Shown here: positions 43,395 through 56,350 of the stretch, in pieces | Layout: every line of letters begins with the position of its first letter | How positions within the stretch are numbered: the stretch's first letter is position 1 | DNA from: Adiantum capillus-veneris | Lineage: Eukaryota > Streptophyta > Polypodiopsida > Polypodiales > Pteridaceae | Direction: 5' to 3' | Assembly (NCBI GenBank): GCA_014529385.2 | Contig: CM043968.1 | Location: 2,012,501 to 2,074,500, forward strand | Length of the DNA: 62,000 nucleotides | The notes under the pieces: model-generated | Told to the model about the DNA's origin: nothing | What the model saw: the letters and a program-made list of their open reading frames with translations, nothing else | The model's database searches: none | Translations under genes and position numbers: made by a program

Positions 43395-46300
43395 CCACCT
43401 GCATTGTTGCATCGTTCCTTAATGCACTTTCAAAGCTCTATATGATCTTACTCGTGACAAAGCAACATATAATTGTCCATGTGAAAACACAGGTGTATGC
43501 AAGTAAAGGCCCAATACATTGAGAGTCTGCCCTTGAGCCTTGTTTATTGTCATCCCAAAGGCCAAGCGTACAGGAAATTATCGTCGCCTCATGTCAAAAG
43601 GAAGTTGATGTGAAGGTGGAATAAATGTAATTCTTGGGAGAAATACTCTATCACCACACTTATCACCTGTAATTATCTGTGCTTCTATGACCTTTGAATG
43701 GAAGTTTTTGCAAATCAATCTAGTTCCATTACATAAGCCTCGTCGAGGGTCAAATTTCTAAGCAACATAATAGGTGCATTGTGCTTCAATACCAATCGGT
43801 GAGGAGGAAAACCACCACCAAAATTCAAGCTATTGATGTATTCTGTTGTGTAGAGAGGGAAATTCCCATTTGAGGTAGGTACAATAGAGTTTGCACTAAG
43901 ATATTCCACTGGGCTTCTTGGCAACAAATGCAAAGCACACTCATTTATCTCATCAACCTCTTGATTGCGAGGTGCAAGAATAGCACGATCCTTTAAAAAA
44001 TTGACATGATCAATATTTACATTTACCCTTCTATAAACCCAAGAAATCAAATCTTGCAATCCACTGTTCAATAGCATCTTCTCAGGCAATGTCACTTCCT
44101 CGCTGTGTTGATTTCCCTCTGTACAACCATTTCCAATATTCAAAAGCCACTTGCAAAATTCTCGCTTGCAACTATTGGCTTCACCTTGAAGTACACGCAT
44201 ATTTTGAGTCAAAGAGAGCAATTTTACATGTGACCAAAGCCTCGATCGGCACAATGTTGCATCAACAATATCTTCTCATGAACCTTTGACTATGATTGGC
44301 AGTATTTGTCTAAAATCTCCTCCAAACAATATCACTTTTCCACCAAAGGTATTTTGATTGCACATTATATCACATAGAGTCCTATCCAATGCCTCAAATG
44401 CATAACGATGTGTCATTGGTGCCTCATCCCATATTATCAACCGTGCAAGCCTTATTACCTCTGTCTGAGGACTATTTACGCTAATATTACATGTGATAGA
44501 AGCATTCAAATTGAGTGGAATCTTAAATCAAGAGTCAGCAGTTTGACATTTAGATAGCAAGAGAGATGCTATACCTGAGGATGCACATTCCAAAGCCACA
44601 AAACCTTCACCACGTAAATGCGAGAGTAAAGCATTATAAAGATATGTTTTACCTGATCCACCAGGACCATCCAAAAAGAGAAATCCACCATTACCATCAT
44701 GAACTGCATCCAATATAGTGTCATAGGCTCTTTTTTGGCTATCATTTAAGGTCCTTTCCATGCGGGCACTTAATGATGCTTGTTCTAACACGTCAAATCC
44801 CATCTCTTCGTCCAACAATCCATTATGTGTGCTTATTGATACTGATATGTTTTGCATAGGCATGCCTTCAAAGTCATGTAGATGCTTCCATATTGCTGCA
44901 AAATCTCCTCAATGTTCACCAATGCCAAGTCATTTGCATGAGTTGAGCCCAAGTGCATGTGGCGATGAGCATAGTCTTCGGAAAGTTCGCTGGAAAATCT
45001 ATCTGAAAGTTCTCTAGGATGCAATGGAACACAAAATATTAAAATAATCACAAATAAATTTCTTAATTGAGCACCTGTTTATTGCAATGCAGCTTCTCTC
45101 AAGCATGCACTCCACTCCTCATCACTTTCCAGCAGTCCTCGAGCAAGGCAATCCTCTTTGAACGAATAGTATACATATCCATCAAGAGTACGCAACGCCT
45201 CAAAAGATCTACATCCCTTATAAACTGTCAATAACATACGTAAATAATACTTTTCACCAGCACTGGGACAAATTTTGTACATATGTCCAATAACATTTTC
45301 TCTTTGCCTTCTTTTCCATTTCTTGCTCCCTGTTTTCCAAACCCACTCGCATGGAAAATCATCATATACTAATGATCGTGCATCTTCATGCAATTCATTA
45401 GTTTTGAACCATTCTGTTAGAGTGGTTCTTTGATTTTTGTCTTCTCTTGGCACATCCTGCAAATTGTCACCATCATTGAAGACCACATTATTTTGCAAAG
45501 GCAAACAGACCTGTAACCTTTGTACAGCTGGTTGCTCACTGTAACCTTTGTACAGCTGGTTGCTCACTATGCATATCATATATATGCATAGATACGCCAA
45601 CATGCCTCTGACGCGGATACATACCTTGTATTCAAGTACAAATTAATCTCATCCATGATACCCTCTGAATCTTGCAAGTGCATAATGGCTCTATCATGTC
45701 CCTTGTACACATATTTATAAAGGTATTTGACAGCTGTAATTGTTGAGCAAACTTCAACATTTATGTGGGCCTTATATCGCAAGGACAAAAAGGGATTATA
45801 GTGCACGATCCATCTACAATCTAGTATGTTTCCTTTGACTATTATAGTATCATTGTTTTCACATCGCATATAAGAAGGATATCCATCCTCATCAACTCTA
45901 GTTGTAGGTGAGAATCATTTAGGATAATGGTGTTTACATCTTCCATCCACCATGCAAGAAGCATTTCTATTGAATGCACCACATGTTCCATGAATATTTG
46001 AGTGGCATACCACATTATATAGATCAGGAAAAACTATTTTATTGGGTAGCTCTGCACACACAAATCTATTGTAATGTGCCACATCAACCGGCTTGAAGTA
46101 GCTTTGTAATATTAGAAGTATGTGAGCATGTGGAAGACCTCTTTTGAAATTCAATTATAGATACATATCCAGATACCACTCCAAAGAAGGACCTCTTGGT
46201 TAGCAATGCCATTAGGTCTTTAAATTTTGCATAAAAGACACGTGTAGTCAAATCCGGTCGATCTTGAGCAGTTTGCCTTGGTAGCAATGCATCAGTGATC

Positions 46301-47864
46301 TCATCCCACGTCGGATTGCAAGTGAAGGTTATAAACAAATCAGGTTTTCCCATTATTCTAACAATTTCCATTGAATCTTGATAAAGTTGATGCATAAATC
46401 TTGGACCTAAAGTGTAAGAAGAGGGCAAAACAACTCTTCTTCCTGCATCTCTACCAAATACATTTCTTGGAACATCATGAACATTAAGCATGTCAGCAAG
46501 ACCTTGGTACACTTCAACACGTAGTTTTGACTGATGATCACGTACCCATAGTAATCTACACTCTTCAATACTACTATAAGCATCTACTATATATTGTTGT
46601 AGCAATCTTCCTCCACGAAGAAGACATTTGTTGCTATCTTCTCGCACTTGAATTCTAAACGCATAAACTCATGCTGAGTAATCGTTTGTCTCGTATTTCC
46701 TCCACAAAGAGGAATCCCTATATGCCATCCATCTTCTCCATTTGGGAACAATATAACATACATCAATGGCATATATGACCTGTGCCAATTTGAAATTTTC
46801 TTAACAACCCCACTATGTGTAAAGATTTGAATATCTCGATGACCAATATCAAGGTCATCACCTTGACCAGGCATGATGGCTGCAACTTCACTTGTAATTG
46901 GAACAGAATACTGTCTAGAGGTGGCTCGAGTCTCAGCAATAACCATCCTTAAATTGATATGTGGTGTCACTGCTAGATGGTCTCTTACAGTAGAAAGTAC
47001 ACGTGCATATCGATGTAATTGATGCATTACTCGAGAATCTAATGAAACAACTCCTTGTAAAATATTATTCAATTCATGATCTGTGTCATGCACGTATAGT
47101 TGTGCATACCTTGGACAATGTTGTTGTGGTGCATTAGGCAGTAGAGATCCAATGTGATGAAATGTTAACCCATTGATTCGAAATGTATAAACACCCCCAC
47201 CTCTAGTGACTTGGTCATCTACATGAGCACCCAAGGATACAAAAGATAAGGAGTTATTGTATGCTCATATATTTCTTCTAAATGTCTTGCTGTGCTCATC
47301 ATCATTACTCAAAAGAGTTTCCAAAACCTGTGGAGGGTTGTGCAAAGGAGGCAAGGCAACTTCCCTTTGAACAACAATACCTACCTACAAATCCTTGAGA
47401 GGTACTTTCTACCTCGCACTTCCATAGATATGCATTACAAAAGCAACACTGAAAAATCATGCTATCCATATGGTGTAGACTACAATCACCAAAAAGCAAT
47501 GGAAAGTAGATGGATGATGATTTTCAATTGTGTCTGAATTTATATGGTGTAAGATAGAGCCACATCCAACTTGTATTGCAGATGCATCACCCACCACAAA
47601 AGTAGTAGGATTTGTAATTTCTCTCTGGCTTGCATTCACATTGTTTCTTTAACCACCGAAATCGTTTGTATGTGTTGCTCCTCATTGCTCTAAAGTCCCA
47701 CCCTCAAATGTCCCGTGATAGTTTTCCATATTTAATGCATTACATCTCCTTTGGTTTGTCATGTATGTCTTATCTCGTGCACGGCTACGACGTATTGAGC
47801 GTGTTACACTCAAATTTCTTAACCGTTGAACTCGAGTTCCAGTAAGAAACCTAGGAGGGGCCAT
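43395..47864 (-). pseudogene. Helitron RepHel transposase, decayed
   Basis: This is a 4.5-kb minus-strand gene in broken frames. The N-terminus begins MAPPRFLTG and has a Cys-rich region (CCFCNAYLWKCE). The Rep part follows: FITFTCNPTWDEI, the HUH motif in RGLPHAHILL (about 46145-46110), and the tyrosine motif YLYKYVYKGHD (about 45730-45700). A PIF1-type helicase follows, with Walker A GPGGSGKT (44668-44646), Walker B IIWDEAPM, FGGDFRQILP, LTQNMRV and finally INKAQGQTL and LYVALSRV near 43450. Rep nicks and joins DNA in rolling-circle transposition; the helicase unwinds it. Stops sit at NI*AYN, YPK*FSP, VKGS*EDI and RRR*FPV, and frames shift near 46630, 46140 and 45580. The motifs are intact but the gene is dead. 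Confidence 0.93.
45511..45566. repeat. Perfect 28-bp tandem duplication inside the Helitron gene
   Basis: The unit starts CTGTAACCTTTGTACAG and ends GTTGCTCA, present twice without a mismatch. As 28 is not a multiple of 3, it shifts the frame between CWRIYA and VQRLQVCLPL. Confidence 0.95.
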
Positions 47865-48330
47865 ACCTGATGTTGTAATTGAACAACAAACGTTTTAAGA
47901 AATAAGATGTAGTAAAAGAAAAGGAAGTATTCTCTTTCTCTGATCTATGATTATTAAAGTGGAGTTTCTTATAAAAACACCTCAACAAAAAAGTTGCCTT
48001 ATAAACATCATACATTTTTGTAGCCATGTAAAACCTACATCTATTTAAGTGTATATATTTATATCTTTTATATCCCTCTTCTACCTTAGAAGTATACGTG
48101 AAAGAGCAGACGCAAGTGAGAGTCCAAGTCCAACATTAAAATTGCAAGCAAAGGAGACAGTGTAGGTGCAAGCGAGAGAGTAAATGTTGACTTAGAGGCA
48201 AGGGTAGGTTTACAAATAGATCAAAGAAGTGGCAACATGGTAGTCAACCTCAGACAACATTAGAAATACTTCAACTTCAAAGCTTTAAAGTCAAGATGTA
48301 ATTGAGAAGTTTAGGTCAACATGACATGGC
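47839..48330. repeat. Helitron 5' region, copy 1 of a direct duplication
   Basis: Starts at the Helitron protein N-terminus (GTAAGAAACCTAGGAGGGG) and includes repeated AAAGAGCAG, GCAAGTGAGAG and GCAAGCAAAGGAG phrases. It matches 48481-48830. Confidence 0.75.
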
Positions 48331-48480
48331 ATTGAGAAACACCTTAGATCAAATTGCCACCAATAAATAAACACATTATTGCTATAAATATAAATATGGG
48401 AGACAACATCAATACATATAAAAATTCTTTTGATTTAATGAGTATAATATGCCCACAAAATGGTGAATCCAAAATTTTCC

Positions 48481-48830
48481 ATGTAAGAAACCTAGGAGGG
48501 GACAATCTTGATACCACAACAACCTAGAAATATATACATTAAAGAGCAGGTAAAAGTGAGAGCATCCAATATCAAGTGCAAGCAAAGGAGAAAGAGCAGG
48601 TGCAAGTGAGAGATAAAGCCCAGCATTAATTGCAAGCAAATGAATAAGAGAAGATGCAAGTCAAAGAGAAAATGCAAATTTTTTAAGGAATAAGCGAGAG
48701 ATGTGACAATGTGGAAATTGACTCCAATTAGTGGTAGGGACACTTCAAAGCTCAAACTTGAGATGAGATCGATTGAGAAGCTCACAATAACAAGAGATGA
48801 GATTGAGAACCAGCTAGGTTCAAATTCACA
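48481..48830. repeat. Helitron 5' region, copy 2 of a direct duplication
   Basis: Repeats GTAAGAAACCTAGGAGGGG and the following GCAAGTGAGAG-type phrases of copy 1. It may mark a second Helitron end or a segmental duplication. Confidence 0.75.
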
Positions 48831-49002
48831 AAAATTGATAAGCAAATAATTACTAAATTGATAGACAAAGCGAGTATAAACAAAAATTTATTTCAATTTA
48901 GTGGCAATAAAGCATAGAAAGTTTAAATTTGTCACATGAGAATCACATAGACGATATGGATAGATTGTCCACAAAAGAGAAACCATGAACGGTTATTTTT
49001 CT

Positions 49003-49803
49003 CTAGTTCGGCAAAGGCTTTGGTGTAGCCAAATGACTTAGCCTCTTTTCTATGGCATTTAATCGATTAACGGCCATCTTCAAAGCTTTAAGATCACTCT
49101 CTAGAGTAGTAACTTGCTCCTTTAATGCCACAACATCCTGATTATGCTCTATGGAACACATAGAGAAGTGTTCGATGGACTTGTTTTGAAATTCTTGCAT
49201 CAAAGAAAAAAGGTCATGTTGATTTTCTCCCAATCGAATAATATCTTCCTTCATGTCCTTCAAAGATGAAATTATCTCCTCTCGAAGACTTTCATCATGG
49301 CTAACATGAGATCCTTGGCCTTCTTGTTGAATATCCTCCAAATCACCTTTGCATTGGAGTTGGTTTTCAACGTGGAAAACGTAGTCGTCTTCAATCATCC
49401 TTAAACATTTTGAAGAATCTTTAGTTTGATCTTGACTCTTAGAGTGTGCAAGTTGCTTTACATTCCTTATAGTATTATGCTTGGGAAGCATTGGCATGAT
49501 GATGACCTCATTGGAATTGTGTGGCCCTTCAGCAACAATACCTAGGGAAGAATTGAAAGGGCTATCAATATCTATAACAGAAAAAAAATTCTTCTTAAAT
49601 TGTCCAAAATATCATCTTTATATCCCTAACTCAATCTATGGAGTAGTTTGCACCTTGGATTTGTTCCCTTGAGCATGCAAGTTGCTTTGCATCTCTTACA
49701 TTAGCATGCCTTGGAGGGGTTGATAAGATAACCTCATTGGGATCATATGGTTCGTTTTGACAAAAGCAGTTGAAGTTCTTGATGTATTGAAAGGATTCTC
49801 CAT
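49003..49803 (-). CDS. Unrecognised coiled-coil protein, possibly a captured gene fragment
   Basis: Minus-strand frame 49497-49003 (164 codons) is open and ends SHLATPKPLPN. Its last 100 residues are heptad-rich (EEIISSLKDMKEDIIRLGEN, VVALKEQVTTLESDLKALKM), which predicts a long coiled coil. Upstream, at about 49803-49660, a diverged second copy of its N-terminal segment is readable: NEVILSTPPRHANVRDAKQL against NEVIIMPMLPKHNTIRNVKQ, starting from an ATG at 49803. The two copies are separated by a region with stops, so they could be two exons or a duplication. I do not recognise the family. The open frame in a region full of stops makes it worth noting. Confidence 0.45.
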
Positions 49804-49829
49804 CACTGAAAGAACTTTTTTTTTTTTAT

Positions 49830-50190
49830 GTTTCTTCTTCGGAATTTGATAAACAAAAGGAAAAAAAAAGATTCATGATGTTTTTCTTTTATTAAGGATT
49901 CATTCTAAATTTCTTATACATTCTACCAAAACTACATAACACCCCTCTCCTATACATTGGTTCGACATATTATCACACATGCACGTCACATTACATGGCT
50001 TTCTAGATGACATCGGAAGAAGAAGGCATACCTTCGTTTAACGACTCTCAAGAACTTTTCTTGGAAATGGTGTGTTTGTGCAAGGCAAGACAATAAGGGT
50101 AGAGCCATGAAGCTATGGGCTTCTCTCTAGATGCAATTACCTACCCTTGCATTTGAAAGGCATGGGGCGCTATGCAAGACACTTATATGG
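49830..50190. other. Noncoding stretch between coiled-coil frame and PPR array
   Basis: T-rich and A-rich runs near 49809-49870 and no motif-bearing frame. PPR-like nucleotide similarity starts at about 50130 (GGGCTTCTCTCTAGATGCAA). Confidence 0.4.
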
Positions 50191-53100
50191 GAAAAATAAT
50201 TCAATATTATTAGTCAAAGGCTCTTGAAATAAGACATCGTTCTTGCCAATGCCTTCGTTGACATGTATGCCAAATACGGTGCACTTCAAAAAGCACAAAC
50301 AATGCTTGAGGAGATGCCTTTTTAGCATGGTGTCTCTTGGACTTCATTGATTATAAGATATATATATATATATATATATAGATATATGTTGAATAGGGGC
50401 AAGGCTAAGAAGCAAAAAAAGTGTTTGAGGAACTACCTCTCCAAGATGCCCTCTCTTAGAGTCTTATGACTGCGGGATATGCAAGCTCTGGGCTGATTTT
50501 AGAGGATGCAAAGTGAGGGCATCTCTAAAAATGCAATCACTTATGCTTCCATCTTCAAGGCATGTTGCATCACTCAAGATTTCGATATGGACAAAATAGT
50601 TTGCAATGATATTGTTACTAACATAGATGAAATTGCCTACACTTTTGTTTTGAAGACATGAAATTCACGATCATATTTGGTCAACATGTATGCCAAATAT
50701 CTTCCTACTTCACAATACATAAAAAGTTCTTGAGGAGCTACCTGTTCGAAATGCCCTCTCTTGTAATGTTTTAATTGCGGGATATGTCTAACAGTGGTAG
50801 GGCCAGTAAGCTTTGGGCTATTTTCAAAGTATGTGAAGCAAGGAATTCTCTATAGATGCAAGTACCTAGGATTGCATTTGAAAGGCATGTGACACTACGC
50901 AAAACACTTATATGGGCAAAATACTTCACGTCGATATTATGAGTCAAAGACTCTTGATAGACATGGTGATGCAAGTGAGCAAAGCAGTAAGATAAATAGC
51001 AAGCAAGAGAGACAAAGAGGGAGTGCAATGCATTGACCAACATGCACACCAAATTTAGTGTCCTTCAAAACACATAAAAAGTGCTTGAGGAGCTATTTCT
51101 CTGTGATGTTGTCTCCTAGGATTCATTGACTATAGAATATCCCAAATGGGGGCAAGGCCAGGAAGCTCTAGGCTATTTTCAACTGATGCAATGCAAAGCA
51201 AAGGCATCTCTCGAGATGCAATCACTTATACTTGCATCTTGTTTTGAAAGAGTGTGCCACCGCTCAAGATGTTGATACGGGCAAAAGAATTCACCATGAT
51301 ATTGTTAGTTAGGGACTGGTGAAATAAAACATCATGCTTGGCAATGACTTGGTCAACATGTATGACAAATGTGGTGTTTTTCAAAACTCACTCAAAGAGC
51401 TACCTATCCAGGATGATGTGTCTCGCAATTCATTGATTGCATGATATGTCGAATAGAGGAAAGGCTCGAAATCTCTAGGGTGTTTTCAGAATATGTAAAG
51501 CAAGGGCACATGCAATCACTTACGCTTGTATCTAAAAGGCATATGTCACCACTCAAGATGCTAATACCAACAAAGGAATTCACAATGAAATTGTTAGCCA
51601 GGGGGGAATTAATGAGATTGTTAGCCATGGGGTGTCCCCCTGCAACAACATGCTCTCTCTCTCTCTCTCTCTTTGTGTGTGTGTGTGTGTGCATGTGTGC
51701 GCATGCCCAGCTTTCAATACCCATGGGCTACAATTGGAGCTCGGCCAGAGTATGGGCTGCAGACGCGGAGCTCGGCAAGAGGATGGGCTGCAGATGCACC
51801 GCGCTCGATAGAGGCCTGCCAACCAGAGAGACAAAGAAGGAGTGCAATGCAAAGGGCCGACATGCATGCCAAATGTAGTGTCCTTCAAAATTGTTAGAAA
51901 GTTCTTGAGGAGATATTTGTCTTTGATGTTGTCTCATGGAACTCATTGATTACAAAATATATGCCAAATGAGGGCAAGGCCAGGAAGCTCTAGGCTATTT
52001 TCAACTAAAGCAAAGTGAAGGCATTTCTCAAGAGGCGATCACTTATACTTGCATCTTGAAGGCATCTGTCACCACTCAAGATGTTGATACAGGCAAAAGA
52101 ATTCACCATAATAGAATATTGTTAGTCAGGGACTAATGAAATAAAACGTCGTGCTTGGCAATGCCTTGGTTGAAATGTATGCCAAATGTGGTGTCCTTCA
52201 AAACTCACTCGAAGAGTTACCTATCCAGGATGATTTGTCTTGGAATTCATTGATTGCAGGATATGTCAAACAGAGGCAAGGCTCGAAAGCCCTGAGGTGT
52301 TTCTAGAATATGCAAAGCGAGGGCATCTCTCCATGCAATCACTTACGCTTGTATCTGAAAGGCATGTGTCACTATGCAAGATGCTAATAACGGCAAAGGA
52401 ATTCACAATGAGATTGTTAGCTAGGGGCTATTGAAAGAAAACATTGTGCTTGGCAAAGCCAAATATGGTGTCCTTCAAAATGCACAGAAAGTTCTAGAGG
52501 AGATAACTATCTAGATGTTGTCTCTTGGAATTCATTGGTTGTAGGATATGCCAAATGGGAGCAAGGCGAGGAAGCTCTGGGCTATTTTCAATAGATGCAA
52601 ATCGAGGGTATCTCTCTAGATGCAACCATTTACGCTTGCATCTTGAAGGTGTGTGCCACACTTCAAGATGTTGATACGGGATAAAGAATTCACGTTAGTC
52701 AAGAGGAATTGAAAGAAAACGTTGTGCTTTGCACTGCCTTGGTTGATATGTATGCTAAATGTGGCATCCTTCAGAAAGCACAAAAAATGCTTGAGGAGTC
52801 ACTTGTTTGGGCTGTTGTCTTTTGGAATTCATTGATTGCATGATATGATATGCCAAATGGGGGCAAGACCAAGAAGCTCTAAAAAGATTCTAGAAGATGC
52901 AAAGCAAGGGAATCTCTCTAGACGCAATCACTTACGCTTGCATCTTGAAGGCGTGTGCCACCGCTCAACAAACGGGAAAAATCATTCACAATGAGATTGT
53001 TAGTCAGGACTTGCTGAAAGAAACGTAGATATACATACGCTTTTGTCTTGAAGACATCTAGCACTACACAAGACATTTATATATGCAAAAGAATTCAAGA

Positions 53101-54680
53101 TCATAGTTTTAGTTAGGGGATGTTGAAAGAAAAGCTCGTGCTTTGCAATGCCCTAGCCAACATAATTGCCAAACTTCATCTACTTCAAAAATCCAAAAAA
53201 ATTGCTTGAGTTGCCTATCCCATATGCCCTTTCTTGGAGTGTTTTGATTGTGGGATATGCCCAACAGGGGCAGTGCCAGGAAGCTCCGTATTGTTTTCAA
53301 AGGATGCAAAGTGAGGGCATCTCTTGCGATTCAATAACCTATGCTTGCATTTCGAAGGCATGTGGCACTACGCAAGATAGTGATATCGGCAAAAGAATTC
53401 ACAATGATATTGCTACTGAGGGGCTATTGAGAAAAAATATCATGTTTGGAAATGCCTTGGTCGTCATGTATGACAAATATGGTGCACTCAAAAAGCACAA
53501 AAGTTTCTTGAGGAGCTGCCTATTTTAGATGTCCTCTCTTGGAGTGTCCTGATTTCAAGACATGCCCAACAGGGGCAGGGGGAGGAAGCTTTGGGCTTAT
53601 TTCAGAGGATGAAAAGTGAGGACATCTCTTCGGATGAAATTACCTATGCTTCCATTTTCAAGGCATGTGGCACTACGTAAGACACTAATATGGGCAAAAC
53701 AAATTCATGATGATATTGTTAGTCAAGGGCTGTTGAATAAAAATGCCGTGCTTGGCAATGCCTTGGTCAATATGTATGCCAAATTTAGTGTACTTCAGAA
53801 AGCACAACCTAAGCGCTTAAGGAGCTACATGCATGAGGTGTTGTCGCTTGGACTTGATTAATTTCAACACATGTCGAATAGGGCCAAGGCTAGGAAGCTT
53901 TGGGCTATTTTCAACAGATGTTAAGTGATGGCATCTTTCTAGATGCAGCAACTTACAATTGCTTCTCATGCAACCACTGAAGATGCTGATACATGAAAAA
54001 GAATTCATGACAATATTGTTAGCTAGGACTGTTGAACAAAAACGTGATGCTTGCTGCCTTAGTTGACATGTATGCCAAATGTGGTCTATTTCAAAATCCA
54101 CAAAAAACACTTAAGGAGTCGCATGACCGAGATGTTGTCAATTGGAGCGCATTGATTTTTGGATATGCCAAATAGAGGCAAGGCCAAGAATATCCACGTT
54201 TTTTTTTCAGCAGAAGCAAAGCAACGAAATCTCTCCACTTGCACTCACCTATGCTTGCATCTTGAAGGCGTGTGGCACTATGCAAGACACTGATATGGGC
54301 AAAAGAATTCACGATGATATTAATATGCCAAATGTTGTGCACTTCAAAAAGAACAAAAGATGCTTAAAGAGCTTCCTGTGTGGGAAGTCGTCTCTTGTAA
54401 TACATTGCTTTTTCGCTATGCCCAACAACGGGGCAGGGCCACGAAGCTCTGCTTTGTTTTCAAGGGATGCGAAAAGAGGGTGTCTCTCCATATCAAATTA
54501 CCTATGCTTTGGTCTTGAAGGCTATGCTTACATCTTGAAGGGATGGGCCATTACGCAAGATGCCTACATGGGGAAAAAGATGAAATCACCTATGCTTTGG
54601 TCTTGAAGACTATGCTTACATTCAAATGGCTGTGGCATTACGCAAGGTGCTGAAACTGGCTCCACTCCTCACCAAAATCA
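50190..54680 (+). pseudogene. Decayed PPR array on the plus strand, period about 300 bp
   Basis: The plus strand repeatedly encodes variants of LLRKNIMFGNALVVMYDKYG, a turn, SWSVLIVGYAQQGQCQEA, FQRMQSEGISCDSITYACI and SKACGTTQDSDIGKRIH. Together these are one P-L-S pentatricopeptide triplet of about 100 residues. The VDMYAKCG anchor occurs about 13 times between 50253 and 54320 with usual spacing 285-311 bp; larger gaps contain insertions (for example the CT/GT stretch at 51650-51830). The longest readable pieces are 53166-53528 and 54142-54606. Stops and indels occur in nearly every unit. P-L-S PPR proteins bind organelle RNA, often for C-to-U editing; no E or DYW domain is visible. It is a pseudogene. 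Confidence 0.87.
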
Positions 54681-54689
54681 AGTTTCCAT

Positions 54690-54799
54690 GTTTTCTCCAA
54701 TCCGGGGCCATGTTTATCTCTCTTTTTTTTTAAAGGTTTTTATCTTGAATTTTTATTCATATCTCTGTCTCTCTCTCTCTGCTTGTCTTTTTTTTAGAA

Positions 54800-54843
<44 letters not shown>

Positions 54844-54984
54844 TTCTCTGCCATTTTCCTCTTCTTCTTCTTGAATAAGAGGTCTTTAGTTCAGCTCTCC
54901 TCAAGGTCTCTTAGATAGTTTCCTATGACGTTAAAATACTCTTCTTCTTCTTCATTTTTTGCTTGTCTTGTTTTTTCTTTTTTA

Positions 54985-55029
<45 letters not shown>

Positions 55030-55075
55030 GATCTAGACTTTGTTTAGAAGATCTAAAGTGAGGGCAAAATAATTC
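54690..55075. repeat. CT microsatellites and T-rich noncoding DNA
   Basis: CT tracts at about 54804-54838 and 54988-55028, separated by CTTCTTCTTCTT runs. No gene. Confidence 0.9.
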
Positions 55076-55077
55076 AA

Positions 55078-55375
55078 GATGATTTTTTTTAAAAAAACGT
55101 TCTGCTTTCTTCTTGCCAATTCCTTTATCAACATGTATGTGCACGCATGCCAAATATGGTGTACTTCAAAAACAACATAACATGCCAAATGTGGTGTAGT
55201 TCTGTGCAGCGGCACTGCATTGTTTAGAAGATGATGATGATTTTTTTTTTAAATGTTCTTTTGCTTTCTTCTTGCCAATTCTCGCGCGCATGCCAAATGT
55301 GGTGTACTTCAAAAACAACATAACATGCCAAATGTGGAGTATTTTTGTGCAGCGGCATTGCAACCACCATTTTTT
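55078..55375. repeat. Tandem duplication of about 145 bp containing PPR-derived sequence
   Basis: Two adjacent units share GCTTTCTTCTTGCCAATTC, ATGCCAAATGTGGTG, CTTCAAAAACAACATAACAT and GTGCAGCGGCA. Each unit carries two copies of the PPR anchor ATGCCAAAT.TGG, so it derives from the neighbouring array. Confidence 0.85.
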
Positions 55376-55475
55376 TTGAAAAAAAAAAAGCTTAACAAAC
55401 AATCGCCACCCGAGCAAAGCGCGCTTGCATATTCGGCCCACGCCCACACCACATTCGCCTGCACAAACTCTAGCT

Positions 55476-55479
<4 letters not shown>

Positions 55480-55551
<72 letters not shown>

Positions 55552-55615
55552 ATGCTCTGTGGTGGAGTTGTGCCTTGCATACCGTGGTGGAGTTCTGCAT
55601 AGAGCAAGAAACATC

Positions 55616-55672
<57 letters not shown>

Positions 55673-55729
55673 ATGCTCCGTGGTGGAGTTGTGCCTTGCA
55701 TACTGTGGTGGAGTTCTGCATAGAGCAAG

Positions 55730-55770
<41 letters not shown>
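55480..55770. repeat. CT microsatellites alternating with a 70-bp spacer, twice
   Basis: CT tracts at 55484-55547, 55618-55666 and 55735-55770 are separated by two near-identical spacers (55548-55617, 55667-55736) containing GTGGTGGAGTTGTGCCTTGC. The arrangement is a tandem repeat with a unit of about 119 bp. Confidence 0.93.
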
Positions 55771-55772
<2 letters not shown>

Positions 55773-56350
55773 GGAGGTCCTTTCAACGAGCTGCGAGCTA
55801 CGACCTGGAGGTCCTTTCAGCGACATGTAGTGGAGTGCACAAGCTCGGCCAGACAATGGGCTGTAGATAGCTCGGTCAGAAGATGAGCTAGGCCTGCACA
55901 ACCATTGATATTGAGACAGATATCTCTCTCTCTCTCTCATGCTCACCTCTACTGGAGGCGGGTACCGCAGTCAAGCTGCACTTGAGGATCAAGCACTGGC
56001 AGGTAGAGCCTCGGGTGATGAGGGTGATGATGGCAATGGGCAATGGGCGATGATGGCAATGGGCAATGGGCGATGATGGCAATAGGCAGAGCCCGCTTGC
56101 AGGCGATGATGGAAATGGTGGCGAGATAGAGAGAGAGAGAGAGACCCCACTTGCCCACCACTCCTTGCCCTTGCCCACCACTCCTTCAATGCTCCTTGGT
56201 GGCCACGCTCCTTCGAATCTCCTTCGTACTATATCCAACGTGGCCATGCAAGGGAAAACGGTTTCAAGCGTGGCAATGCACTCCCCTCCAAAGGGCCTCA
56301 GCTTTTGCCACGTGGCAGGCCCCTTGCTTGGCACATTAGATATAGTTAGG
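55771..56350. repeat. Minisatellite and short repeats
   Basis: GGAGGTCCTTTCA occurs twice near 55774 and 55808. At 56028-56115 a unit of about 28 bp (GCGATGATGGCAATGGGCAA) is repeated three to four times, followed by CTTGCCCACCACTCC twice near 56150. No gene is supported. Confidence 0.8.
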
